A DNA stretch of 64,000 nucleotides from Tethya wilhelma (GCA_964030475.1 CAXIPT010000047.1:15738-79737); one strand, 5' to 3'. Counted from the stretch's first letter, positions 32,800-43,558 are shown. Made by a program: numbers and translations. Notes: generated by a model from the letters alone, not told the origin.

Positions 32800-33766
32800 T
32801 CATGTGTATCCAGCATTTTTGATCCACTGCTGACAATCCTTAGTGGTTATTGAATTAATTGCAGTTAGAACTGCTGTTTCTGTATCCACGTATTCCATTG
32901 TTTCTTCATTGGCTTTGAGTACTGACTTCAACTTTGAAAATCCCTCCTCTATGGGGTTTAAGTCAGGGCATAAGGTGGAAGAAACTGTACTAATGCTCTT
33001 GTGGATTGAACAACAGTGTCTACATGGTGTATGCTAGTTGTCCAATACCACCACACTGTTTCGATTCGTGCCATTGAATGGTTGAAGAATAGCAGAGAGG
33101 GAGTGGCTTATAAAGTCTTCAAAAGTATCACCAGTAACACCTCCAGTTGTAGTGTAACAATCCAACACTCCATTCATTGAGATAGCAGATATTGCTGACA
33201 CCCTGTGCCCACGCCATAGCAACTTTTGGGCTCTAGGGGGTTTACCACACAAACCATAGCCAAATTTTCTCATGCAGTCTCTCCTGTCTGCACCTGTTTC
33301 ATCAACAAAAACTAGGAGATCAGGATGGTCTTCGTAAACCTTCATATCTAGCAGGTACTGAGCACGCAAAAGATCACACTGTTGTTTTGCTGTTATAACC
33401 AACTTCTGTCTAGTATAACCAGAGGCCTGTAAATAGCGAAGGATTGTGCTTACATGAACATCAGTTCCACTTGTAGATAGTAACTGGCATTGAATTTCAC
33501 ACAGGTAGATCCCAGACTTCTCAATTACTAACTCTATTATCAGTAATTTATCGATGTTAGTCAGTTTTGCAGTGCCAGGATTGGAAGCGTAGGTTTAGGT
33601 AACACATTGCCTGTGGTTTGAAATGAATTTACTGTTCTAGATACAGTAGATGGGTCTACTTGAAGATTACGTGCCACTTCACGGCAGCTTTGTACACCAT
33701 CCTCCATCTCAAATCTTCAGAATAAGCATTAGTTCTTCTCTCTTGACAAGAATAGACCACCATCAT
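32800..33766 (-). pseudogene. Tc1/mariner-like transposase (DDE_3 type), copy 2
   Basis: From the ATG pair at 33766 the frame gives YSEDLRWRMV, then slips into DGVQSCREVARNLQVDPSTV (helix-turn-helix), slips again near 33588, and continues through GIYLCEIQCQLL and SGYTRQKLVITAKQQCDLL into the catalytic core: VDETGADRRDCMRKFGYGL (first Asp), VVVLDN (second Asp, followed by a stop and slip before SIHHV) and PDLNPIEE (Glu). The end QWIKNAGYT at 32800 parallels CGYE of the copy at 6405-7810. Four frame breaks, so inactive, but the full domain order is preserved. Transposase of the element at 31873-33893. Confidence 0.88.
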
Positions 33767-34015
33767 TCAAAATCTGCTGACTGTGCAGCAATTTAATTAG
33801 CTAACCACAAGTAATGTGAAGGTGACCACAGTTTACACATCACTAACGCGCGTGTAAAGCTATAGGCTGTTGCAAAGTTTCTGCAACTTCCTGTACTCAT
33901 ACTATCACACCATATGACTTGCAGCTGGAGCAGGAAGCGTTTAAAGCTGGAGAAGGGGTATAGTCATTATTGTGAAAATGCAAGACATATATATGTTATG
34001 ACAACTATTAGAAAA

Positions 34016-34375
34016 AGGAGCTAGTGGAAAACTTTGGAGTCTATGTCAAATATATTGATTTAGTACAATCAGAGCAGTCATGCAAGAACAGTGCAACTGG
34101 CCTCATGAGAAGCTTTATATCGATTTGGTATAGGAATGCACGACTTGCTGTCTGCTCTGCCACATCAGAGATAAATTCCAACATCAGAACAGCTGTATTC
34201 AGTAAGTTGTATGTATTATATTTGTAATAATTATTATAGACTGTTATAAGAGTTTTGTAATTTGAATCACTGTATACATATACATATACAATAATTTGTA
34301 GAGTTAAAATATCCTCAAATCACACCAGACAAACTAAAGAGAGACCTGATAAGCAAGTGTGGTGAGGAAAGGTGA
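34016..34375 (+). CDS. BEN-domain-like terminal exons
   Basis: Exon about 34016-34201 reads YIDLVQSEQSCKNSATGLMR and IWYRNARLAVCSAT, ending TTC A|gtaagt. The final exon 34302-34375 resumes in phase after atttgtag with LKYPQITPDKLKRDLISKCG and stop TGA. The spacing (L-R-F---W---LA-CSAT, then N-NIRTAVF, P----L---I---C) fits a BEN domain, a DNA- and chromatin-binding fold. The matching intron phase argues for a real gene end. The 5' part is probably the exon group at 31102-31567. Confidence 0.52.
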
Positions 34376-34459
34376 AAGTTGAAGAAAGGCCAGCACTGAG
34401 AGTCTGAGACTGACAGGATACTAGTCTGAAACTCTTATTGCAATATACTTATATGTAGT

Positions 34460-34870
34460 GTGAATTTTAAATTTACAATTAACCAACCCCCCACCCCCAC
34501 CCCAATACGCACACAAAGTGTGATTGTTGAAAAATGTGTTTTTAGTTTTTCATGTATGCAACATGAATATATCCACTCAGACATGTACCCTGCATGCACC
34601 ACTCAGACCTGTATTCTGTATGTACCACTCCGACGTGTGTCCTGCATGCAACATGAGTGTACCCTGCATGTAATGTGCATGTATCTGACATGCACTTTAG
34701 CAATATGCGGTAACATGTTATATGCATGTAGCATGCATGTAACAAATCCATGCATGTTACATGAAACATGCATGTACTGTGTCATAGGAACATGACTGTA
34801 ACATGCACACATGTTATAAGATGCCATACACATGTAACAAGCATGTTACATGCAGACATTTTTGTGTAGG
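34460..34870. repeat. Degenerate ACATGCATG-rich low-complexity region
   Basis: Many overlapping words CATGCATGTAAC, CTGCATGCA and GTACCCTGCATG, in both orientations. Open frames here on both strands are rich in C, M, H and T and are products of the repeat. A C-rich run lies at 34486-34503. Confidence 0.8.
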
Positions 34871-34907
34871 GTTACTTGGAACTTGTAACAAAGGACATTA
34901 TATATTT

Positions 34908-36222
34908 ATAGCAAAATATTGTGTGTTAAGTATATTATATGTTAATGTGTGTTGGTTTATGTGTGTTTGTGAGTCTGGGTGTGTTTGTATATGTTAGTGT
35001 ATGTGGAGAAACGGTCCAGCTGCTTTTAGGCAGTCAGAGGGCCTGTGAGTCAATACTCCTGTATGTCTCATAAGCGAGGAAACGGTCCATCTGCACGTTT
35101 TGTTTTCTTTGTTTTTCTCTCTATGGTGAATTCATGACTAACATAGTACTGTATTTTATGTGAGGCTCCAAGTGAAAACCGGAAGTTTGGGAATTTCCGC
35201 GAATTTTGAGTTAGCTATTCCATGTGTATCTAGGCCTACTCAGGAAGCGCATATCAAAATTTGATGCGTATAGCTGTAGTAGTTTTACAGATATAGCACT
35301 TGCAAGCAGCCCTGCCTCCACTCGTGGCTTCCTAGAAAAATAGTTGTAAAGTTGTTGTTAGGTAAACTATGGGCGATCCGTATACTCTCCATATCTTAAT
35401 TAAATCATGCACAGTACATGCTGAATATTACCACAGCCAGCCACGTGTGGACTAGTGAGAAGCGAATAGCTAGGAAAGAAGACCCAGGAGAAGGTTACTG
35501 GACCCAAGGAGGTAAACGCTTGCTAGTAGAGATAGATTCTGGGTACAGTAAGTTCCACTATAATAAGCCTCAAAATAACCTGTACGCATACAGGGAGAGG
35601 GAATACTTACCAGTAGAAAGCTACTGTGTGTATAATTATAAGCGCTTGGATTAGACAAGCACATATAACGCTTTAGCTTACCTTTCTGTCCATGTGCTGT
35701 GGCAAAATTCTGAGATCAGTCAGCTTATAGAGCACCACGAACATTGAATAACAATTCATTTTTTTGTGGCAGCTGCCTAGCTCATAAATATTCGCTACGG
35801 TCTTTTGTACAGCATAGCAACAGTTCTCCGTGTTAGTAACTAAATGAAAATGAACAGAACTAACATTACGGCCTATATCTCTGCAACAGAAGCAGCTCCA
35901 CCCCTCAAAATTTGCGTGGAGCATGCTGAGATGTAGCGCAATGCATTTGTACAGTAAAAAAAAAAAAAAAATTGTGCAAAAACGCAAATAAACTGAAAGC
36001 GCATTTTACTCTAAAAACAATAATTTCCCGAACAACCTGTTTTCGCTTGGAGCCTCACATACGTAAAACAACATCAATATAATTATACATTTTAAAATAT
36101 TTAATTTATGGCGGTAGTGATTGTTGGTGTGAGTGTGGGTGTGTACTTGTGTGTATGTGTTGCTGAAATGAGGAAATGGTCCGGCTGCTGTAAGGCAGTC
36201 AGAGGGCCTGTAAGTCAATACT
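34908..36222 (+). repeat. Duplicated block A, copy 2
   Basis: Matches 18907-20217 with an offset close to 16000 bp. Small differences occur in the first 250 bp, and no difference was seen from about 19674/35673 onward. Contains satellite S units and a family K element. It stops exactly at the N at 36223. Confidence 0.9.
35159..36059 (+). mobile_element. Family K element, complete copy 2
   Basis: Same TIRs and TA flanks as 19153-20060, inside the duplicated block. Confidence 0.85.
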
Positions 36223-36409
36223 NTTATTAGCGTGAATATTTGTATTACGCTAATGGGCCATCCGTGCCATTCATATGTACCCAGTACTACAGTACTGGGA
36301 ATAAGTTTCCATTTTTGAGCTGCTTTGAAGTTTATTATATATATTTTTATTAATTATGGCATATATTTATGTAGGTTTAGAGCTTTGAACGTGGATTCTT
36401 TTCCTAGCA

Positions 36410-37259
36410 TTGCCACTGATGAAAGATATCCTTAGTCTGCCTTACTTTAATCATCTATGTATGTTTGTGGCTGCACTTCATATCTTGTATTCGAATTACA
36501 TCTCCAAAGCTGAGAGTAGATATGCTCCTCAAAGAGTTTTACATTACTTTCTCTCGATTGTATGGTATGTGGACCAAATAGGTAACACTATGTATGCATG
36601 TGAGGCGCAACAGCAGGACTATACACTTAGTTGTATTACAAGTATGTCATAATGCCCATTTTCACCAGGTTACATAATAGTATCTGCATGCCCATGCATG
36701 CACATGATTTCTTTATGTATTTTTGTATAGGTGAAAAACACACCACCATGAATGTACACCTTCTGTTGCATTTGGCATCCTGTGTGAAATATTGGGGCCC
36801 ATTGTGGTGCTATTCATGCTTTCATTACGAAAGCATGAATAAGGAGATTAAAAACCATTTCAGGGGGACAAGAAATATGTCAAGACAGGTATTCTAAATA
36901 ATGCATCCATGCATGCAGGCATACAATATATTATTTGATTCTTTTCTGATTATAGATGGCATTCTCTTTTGTGGTACAACAAGTTCTGTCACAGTCCTCA
37001 GTTAGCCACACTACTGTTTCAGAAACCAGACCCCAGAAACAGAAAAGGTGTGTGTGTGTGTGTGATCTATTCAACAATGCTGCTGTAGATCTTTCACATT
37101 TGCTGCCTTGCATGAAGCTTTCATGTACTTTATTATAGGTCATAGTCAAAGTTGGCTGAAGCTTTGTATATGGTGGGAAGAGTGGACTGTGTCAAGTTAA
37201 TTGACACTCCTGACCAAGTCCAAGACTGTTTTAACCGATTATACGCTGAATTCTTTTGA
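36410..37259 (+). pseudogene. EnSpm/CACTA (tnp2-type) 3' exons, duplicate
   Basis: Copy of 29146-29995. It encodes LPYFNHLCMFVAALHILY, MNVHLLLHLASCVKYWGPLW and SCFHYESMNKEIKNHF on splice-bounded exons (acceptor tttgtatag, donor GACAG|gtattc), ending in the family E MITE. No independent 5' part is present. It exists only because the block is duplicated. Confidence 0.75.
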
Positions 37260-37861
37260 AGTGAATGACGTCATATGGCGAAATTAAATTTTAAATTTTT
37301 TAGTAGCTACGCCTTCTTTTTGTTTTTCTTCTAAAGTAAAGATTAGGCAAAGCTTTTTATATGATGCAGCTAAGCAACAATCAAGCTTACTATACTCCAG
37401 GTCTTGTTGCTTAGTGAAGCTTTTGCCGGTAAAAAAAGCCTAACATACGGGAGGGTCAAATACGCTAGGATATAGCCGCACGTATAAAGCTTTTTTTCCA
37501 GCTAGCCAGCAACACTTACAAAAGCGATGCTATGCCTAACACCTACGTAGCAAGTTTCAAGCTTATCCTCTGAAGGGTTGTAGAAAAAACGTCGATCTAA
37601 AGTCGCCCATCGTGATCGCGAAGATTGTGACCGTTAGTCGCTCAACGATGAGTAGCGCAACGCCTTACTAGCAGTTCTAAGTCTGACCTGATGTTTTAGT
37701 AGAGTAGTCCCTAACCTATTTGTATATAAAGTTTAAAGTTCAGGGCTAATTGCTTAGCTTGCAAAATAGTTGCTAGTGCAGCCTTGACGCGATTTTGTGT
37801 CAACCGGGGTTTGAAACACCCACGCGGATGACGCGATTTAGCGTCGACCGCAGGTAATCGG
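37235..37861. mobile_element. Family E MITE, duplicate
   Basis: Same as 29971-30597, with TTAA at 37231-37234 and 37862-37865. Confidence 0.82.
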
Positions 37862-38006
37862 TTAATGGAGAGCACAACATCTATAGAATTAGTTTGTCAG
37901 GCCAATTTTTTCAAGTGAACACTATATTAGAACAAAAATAAAAGAAATTGTCACACAATCATTTACAACAGGCACTGATGAGAAGGTGCTTCCTTTGGTT
38001 CAATAA

Positions 38007-38242
38007 TGCGAAAGTAATGCACTCTCCACTATCTAGTACTGTCGATCCTTACCACAAGAACACGTGTAGTCTTTAGAAACTTCTAGAACTAACTGTTACG
38101 TCAGACTATATAATAGTGTACTTGTAGCTGATTCTTGTTAGTCTAACCTCGTGGTCTATATACTGTCAATACGTTGTGCTGTTTACTATTGAACTGTTAT
38201 ACAGTGTACTCGTCGCTACGCTATTCCTAGCTAACTCCGCCA
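38007..38242 (+). mobile_element. Solo Copia-type LTR
   Basis: TGCGAAAGTAATGCACTC to CTAACTCCGCCA, matching the 3' LTR at 44762-45000 with a few differences. No primer-binding site follows and no polypurine tract precedes it, so it is read as a solo LTR. No convincing 5-bp target duplication was found. Confidence 0.7.
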
Positions 38243-38608
38243 ACATACTTTTATGCTAAGCAGTGTGGTACTGTAAGAGTCGTAGCTTTTGTAAATAGGT
38301 TTCAGAGTCTCTGCGATTTCTGAAGGTACACCAATTTTTCGGGTTCAACACAGTGAAAATTATGATGTTATTGATTTGTCTTGTGGAAGTGTATGTTTAG
38401 AAAAATGTATATGTAAGAACAGTAGACATGAAGTATGTGTGTCGATTTCCTTGTAAGTTTCTGGGTGATTAACTTGTTGAAATAATATTATTTTGTGTAC
38501 TATACAGACATGTGTTTACTTACTGAATAATTGTTTACATTCTCATTGTCACAAATTGTACAACTATTATACATTATCAATTTCATGATACTGTTCATAA
38601 TACAAAGT

Positions 38609-39007
38609 TCACTCATCCTGGCCAAGGTCGTGGGTATCCTGCTTAATTGAACTTGGACAGTACTGCCTACAGCGTACATTTATCTTTTCACTTTTAATCT
38701 TTTTCCAACATTTGCTTTCACTAGGAGAATAGAGTTTTCTATCTTTGTCAAACCAGGCTGCAAGGTGAACTGAAAGAAAACCTTTAGTGAAGGTTCTTGC
38801 AGCATAAGGATTTAGAACAATAACTCAATACTACGGATAGCATGTAGTCTCTTCGGATCAAGCCTCTTAATATCACTTCTGCGAGGATTTGTAGCACAAC
38901 CCAGAGCCATTTCTTCACGAGTGAACAGCAGCTCAGACAGCACTTGACTGAGTTCTTCAGGTGATCCGCAATTGTCTACATTCGCATCTTCACATGTTCC
39001 ACAGAGA
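38609..39007 (-). CDS. BEN-domain gene 3' exons, copy 1
   Basis: The upstream exon (about 39007-38835) reads EDANVDNCGSPEELSQVLSE, LLFTREEMALGC and IKRLDPKRLHAIR, the LF--EE and LDP-K hallmarks of BEN domains (DNA and chromatin binding). Donor C|gtagta joins in phase to acceptor tttcag and the last exon 38769-38609 (WFDKDRKLYSPSESKCWKKI, RCRQYC, ending DLGQDE). The splice junction keeps the frame. A probable further 5' exon (GCWFGKEKDYK, about 39045) is not certainly joined. Copy 2 lies at 45369-45770. Confidence 0.62.
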
Positions 39008-39319
39008 CACCCAGCTTATAATCTTTTTCTTTACCAAACCAACAGCCCGTATCTGAGATGCCTGTTGCCAAAGATATTGCAAGGGGTATAGCGTTAAGAC
39101 TCTATTGCAAATAAAGCACAAGTCTAAAATGACACAGGAAATTAAAGGGGGGCTGACATGAAAAACTGAAAAATTTATTTTTTGGTATCAAACTGTGCTG
39201 TACATTTGGAATATCAGGCTTGTTTTTTTTAATATCAAGTCTACAGTGGACAATAACCCCAAGAAATATCACTGCAAAATGAGATTGCAATGTATTTCCT
39301 TGATGGGCGGGGTTTATGT

Positions 39320-39339
39320 GTGACGTCACGGGGGGAACG
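39320..39339 (+). promoter_or_regulatory. Left subterminal inverted repeat with CRE-like TGACGTCA
   Basis: Exact partner of 41209-41228. The palindrome TGACGTCA (39321-39328) is the consensus CREB/ATF site. It lies just upstream of the THAP-type gene. Binding is inferred only. Confidence 0.55.
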
Positions 39340-39399
39340 AGTTCAGCGCAAAGAAGCACAAAGCATAGCCTGGTGGCTGTTTTCTAGCCCCCATAGTGA

Positions 39400-39680
39400 A
39401 GCGCTGAGTTGCTGCAGGATGTTCTAACACATATTGTGAAGATGTCATTCTTTTTAAGTTCCCAAAGATCCTGTTATACGTTTCAAATGGGCGAAAAAAA
39501 TACAGAGAACAAGAGTAAATTGGTCAGGTCCGGCCTGAGACCATTTTGAGGTTGCCTGACTTCTCTGATCAGATCTGAGGGGCATGCAGAAGAGAAGAAG
39601 ACATAAATCTGATGCCATTCCAACTATATTCCAGAGGTCCACCAAGTATCTAGTGCAGGACCAAATTTTGAGAAGGCTCA
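39400..39680 (+). pseudogene. THAP zinc-finger domain, broken
   Basis: THAP domains are C2CH zinc fingers that bind DNA, often in transposases or their derivatives. Here VAAGCSNTYCEDVILFKFPK is followed by a one-base slip, then DPVIRFKWAKKIQRTRVNW, then DHFEVA and KSDAIPTIFQRS, the usual THAP order. Three in-frame TGA codons fall in the part that normally carries the later Cys and His residues. Downstream fragments to about 40010 may be later exons but are not identified. The gene starts about 80 bp inside the left TGACGTCA site of the element. Confidence 0.68.
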
Positions 39681-40379
39681 GCCTGTAGTACTGACTTCAG
39701 TTATCGAAAGAAATCATCAAACAGGCCACCTATATCCATGATGGTTCAAAGCCAAATAATGGCAGACTCAGAGCTGCTTATGAAGAGAGAGAGAGAGAGA
39801 GAGTAGATCATGGATACAGGACAGAATTAAAAATAGCATTCAAGTTTCAAGCTGGTATTACTGTGACCATGTCTACTACTAGATACTAACTGGATTACTG
39901 GATCATGAACCAGAACCCGCACAAGAGACAAGTATAGCATCTGAGGAAGCAGCATCCCAGTGCCCAGCTGGAAAGGAAGGTTTCAAACCAGCAGCAGGAC
40001 AAAATTAAATCAGTTTTGTTGGTATGCGAAGCATGACATACATAGCATTACATGTTGAAACTTTTTTTGTTATAGAATTTACAGTCAGTGCTAATCCACT
40101 CTATAATATGGACATAATATTATTACTTATAGGTCTGTAGGTAAAAATTAAGCCAGATGTGCGTTCTGTTGCAGAATATGTTAATGTACCTATATGAAAG
40201 CAACCATTAGACGATGTACATGTAGAGGGAATCAGTATCAAACCACTTTGACCCCAGCTCCTCTCAGTAGCCAGTAGGAGGGACCTCAAGGTTGCAGTTG
40301 ATAAGCCTACTGCCATCAAAAGTCACGACATTAAATTTGTAATTATCAGATTCTCATTTAAACAATTTGGGCCATTGTT

Positions 40380-41183
40380 CAGGTTGTGAGACATGTGCAT
40401 GATGAAGAGTTTGGATGGTGTCACTGTTCAGTTGTTAGTGGTGGGTACTTGAATCCAATATAAAGCCCATCAGTATAGCTAGATATTTTTGAGACAGGTA
40501 GCGTAACTCGTTCTGTCCTTCCTATATAACCACCTCGAGCAGAGTAGGTTAGCTGTCAGTAAGCAGTAAACCTGTATTGCCTGAAAAGATAATGAAACGC
40601 AGTTAATTAATGTACAATAGCTATAATAATACTATTTTGGTTAACTCACTCATGTCAGGGTCACCACAGTCACAGATATCGGTAGGTGAAGAAGTAACTT
40701 TGTATACTGACCCAAACATTAAGGTATACAGTACCAAACACCTCATGTTCGATTATACAATTGACTGTGTCTGATTCAGCTTCCATCTTGTCACAGAGAT
40801 TTTTTTGCAGCACAGACAGTCAACATTGTACTGAACACAGTCCGGCCCAGACCACACTGCCACCTGAGCTACAATTGTCCACATGAAATTAAACAGAATG
40901 TATGAAGATTATAGCTGATAGACTCACCAATCAGTGCTTCCTAGCCTATCCTGTCTTGTATCTTCGTCAGATGAATCTCCAGAGTCTCCACAGCTGTTAA
41001 TACTTCCAGCATATTGTATGGCTCAATTCTGTGTGAGCTTCCATCACTATCTGAAGCATTGTCTTGGCTTTCAAATGAAAAAGATGAATCACCAAGGCTC
41101 AAAACATTACTGCTTGCACTTGAATCATCGTTGTTGTTGTCAATAGCAGAGCTGTGGCTAGAGGAAGAGCTGTGTTCAGCCAT
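40380..41183 (-). pseudogene. P2RX7 C-terminal-type zinc domain gene, broken
   Basis: From the ATG at 41183 a Ser/Asp-rich acidic N-terminus (MAEHSSSSSHSS) leads to RLGSTD at donor TTG|gtgagt (40928). Exon 2 from 40868, after attgtag, carries a Cys-rich stretch and MEAESDTVNCIIEHEVFGTV. A third segment (about 40580-40440) reads YRFTAY, GGYIGRTERVTLPVS and YTDGLYIGFKYP. LG-TDW-C, CI-EH--F--V and YR--AYRQ---W--G-LGR are marks of the P2X7 receptor C-terminal (P2RX7_C) domain, which in sponges and cnidarians occurs in many stand-alone proteins. One stop replaces the Arg of AYRQ and at least two slips occur. The ATG lies 37 bp from the right TGACGTCA. Confidence 0.68.
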
Positions 41184-41208
41184 TAGTTAGCTACTAAGCA
41201 TGTAGAAA

Positions 41209-41228
41209 CGTTCCCCCCGTGACGTCAC
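41209..41228 (-). promoter_or_regulatory. Right subterminal inverted repeat with CRE-like TGACGTCA
   Basis: TGACGTCA at 41220-41227, 37 bp upstream of the P2RX7_C-type gene's ATG at 41183. With the left copy it gives both genes the same potential promoter element. Confidence 0.55.
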
Positions 41229-41411
41229 GTAGTAGCTCCACCCAAACAGGAAATACAGAAATTTGCCTTTCCTGGTGGAGTCAGCTCACCTCATATCATG
41301 CAAGTTTTTACTGCTTTAGAATTTTTTGTGATTTTTTTGACTATTTTTCCTCTAACTTACATCACTTAAAGTACATTTTGGTGCAAAAAAAATTTGCATG
41401 TCAGCCCCCCT

Positions 41412-42315
41412 TTAAGGAGCTTTGTGAGGGAAGCACAGGGCGCAAGTAATGTATTTAAACAATTGCAAGACCGTGTACTAGAACATAGTCACAGTCATGG
41501 TAATTACCTGGAATTTGGAATTGTGACTCTGCAGAATCTCTTTGTTTCTCTTTGATAGCCTAATAAAATGTGCAACTGTGATCACATGGTTGTGGTTAGT
41601 ACGCCACACTGATAACCCCTGTCTCTTTGACCAGAGGTGGGATCCGGCTTCAAGGCTTCGAAAATGTCAAGGTGCCTGAGTCAGTCTGAACATTACTACT
41701 CGATAGTGTTGATAGCCAGCTACAAGAACTTGAAGACTTTGTTTTAAAGTTTGTTCACTGACTGTATTATCTGTTGAAGCCCCTGGTTGTAGTGTCAGCA
41801 GAATGCCGCAGAGTCCACCTCTGAGCATAAAAAATCTAAAAATTTTCTGGGGGGGCATGCCCCCAGACCCCCCTAGAGGGCCTGAGCCTTCAGCCCAGGC
41901 CTGACCACTTAATAATAGCTTCCTCCGCCTCTGGAATACATTCCTTTCCTGGTCCCTGGGGTCAGTGGTATCGTGCAGCGAGCACTGGACAAGTGGACTC
42001 CAGACACTGATTCTACGAAATTTTGCGAATCTGCGATAAATCCGCGAAGAGCTCACAAAACAGTGTGCAATATTTTTAACGGGGAAGCTTGTTTTGCAAT
42101 ATGGAGTACAACTGACAGTGAACATTCCATTTGTTTAGAGACGTAGTGATAAAATTTTAAGGGGGAGATTGATTCAGAAGGTGTTGAACAGCGAAAGAGC
42201 AGAAAGCTGAAACAGAAATCATATAAATGCAAGGTGTGTGTATGATGGTGGTACGTGCTAACAATATGCAGGTAAACTACTGTACAAACTATTTGTGTAC
42301 AATGATAGGGACCGA
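41412..42315 (+). repeat. Block D, copy 1, right part
   Basis: Together with 38007-39145 this is the counterpart of 45001-46300. It includes a truncated hAT-type MITE end (about 41804-41933, ending CTTCCTCCGCCTCTG) and flank 41934-42315, which is repeated at 42567-42960 and 46825-47220. Minus-strand open frames here lie across these repeats and are not called. Confidence 0.8.
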
Positions 42316-42323
42316 ATTATATT

Positions 42324-42422
42324 CCCAGTACGGTAGTACTGGGTACATAGGAATGGCACGGGTGCCCCATTAGCACAATACAAATATTCAAGCGAATAAC
42401 TCAGCAAAAACTGAGTGCTTGG
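42324..42422 (-). mobile_element. Family G end fragment at an N
   Basis: Starts CCCAGTACGGTAGTACTGGG and runs to the N at 42423, inside the AACTGAGTGCTTGG word. Confidence 0.8.
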
Positions 42423-43558
42423 NGTATATAAATATTTATGTTTGTGTGGCCCAGAATGCCGCAGAATCCACCTCTGAGCATAAAATATCTAAAAATTTTC
42501 TGGGGAGGCATGCCCCCAGACCCCATAGAGGGCCTGACCACTTAAAAATAGCTTCCTCCGCCTCTGGAATACGTTCCTTTCCTGGTCCCTGGGGTCAGTG
42601 GTATCGTGCAGCGAGCACTGGACAAGTGGACTCCAGACACTGATTCTACGAAATTTTGCGAATCTTCCCGAGTTTTTGCGAATCTGCGATAAATCCGCGA
42701 AGAGCTCACAAAACAGTGTGCAATATTTTTAACGGGGAAGCTTGTTTTGCAATATGGAGTACAACTGACAGTGAACATTCCATTTGTTTAGAGACGTAGT
42801 GATAAAATTTTAAGGGGGAGATTGATTCAGAAGGTGTTGAACAGCAAAAGAGCAGAAAGCTGAAACAGAAATCATATAAATGCAAGGTGTGTGTATGATG
42901 GTGTTACGTGCTAACAATATGCAGGTAAACTACTGTACAAACTATTTGTGTACAATGATAGGGACCGAATCATATACAGTATATGGATGGATATGACAAA
43001 CTCTCTCGTTATGGTTTATGCATACATGGATGTATCGATGGGTACATAAATTTCCCTGGTATGTGTAGCACAATAATACATTTTGATGCTGTATAATCTA
43101 CAGATTTTCCAGAAAGATTTTGTGGCTGAAACTGCCACCTACCAATCATGACCCAAAGGTTATTACCTTGAAAGTGTGGAGAATGCAGGAGGTACAGTAC
43201 ATGTATTGAGTCATGTATACATGTATGTACACAACTTGACCCTTTGTACCACAGATATAATGTGTGTTTAGTGTATAATATATGACTAGTGTTCTATAAG
43301 CAATCTGATTGGTCAGTAGCTGGGCAACTCCCATATTGCACAGAAGGTTATTGCACACTTTTTGATTATCACTACAAGATCTACATGTTAGAGACATGGG
43401 TCAATTTACATAGCTAGTAACCACTGATACTTGTATACAGCTGCAGCTATACCTACACATAGTGCATACTGGTTTGTGTTCAAGTGGCCGTGGTTTGTTG
43501 CTGAAGAATAATAATCATGAAGTCATATAATAAATCTATTATTGCACTCCAAAGGTCA

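Larger units (their letters stand above)
31873..33893. mobile_element. Two-gene Tc1/mariner-like element
   Basis: TIRs CAGGAAGTTGCAGAATCTTT (31873 onward) and its complement ending at 33893 agree at 27 of 28 bases and are flanked by TA at 31871-31872 and 33894-33895. Inside, a SHOCT-like gene runs right from the left end and a Tc1-like transposase runs left from the right end. Their 3' ends are about 105 bp apart. It lies between coiled-coil and BEN-type exons, probably in an intron. Confidence 0.82.
36225..38005 (+). repeat. Duplicated block B, copy 2
   Basis: Second copy of 28961-30742, beginning right after the N at 36223. It contains a family G end, EnSpm-type 3' exons and a family E MITE, then continues past the point where copy 1 ends at an N, into a solo LTR. 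Confidence 0.9.
39146..41411. mobile_element. TTAA-flanked two-gene element with THAP and P2RX7_C genes
   Basis: TIRs AGGGGGGCTGACATG and CATGTCAGCCCCCCT are flanked by TTAA at 39142-39145 and 41412-41415. The sister block at 45894-45897 has a single TTAA with no insertion, which defines the ends. A second, exact inverted repeat of 20 bp lies inside (GTGACGTCACGGGGGGAACG at 39320-39339 and its complement at 41209-41228). A THAP-type gene runs inward from the left and a P2RX7_C-type gene inward from the right. A (GA)n tract lies at 39787-39802. TTAA insertion is typical of piggyBac elements, but no piggyBac transposase was recognised. Confidence 0.85.

Noticed and set aside
34460..34835. Open frames of about 75-110 codons on both strands, rich in Cys, Met and His.
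   Set aside because: They come from the ACATGCATG low-complexity repeat, which is open in several frames by composition.
19674..35987. A repeated 104-codon minus-strand frame in family K elements, suggesting a K-encoded protein.
   Set aside because: It depends on a long poly-A run, is not open in the other K copies, and has no recognisable domain.
38007..38242. Reading this LTR as the 5' LTR of a full Copia element.
   Set aside because: No primer-binding site or gag follows. The same downstream DNA follows the 3' LTR at 45000, so it is flank.
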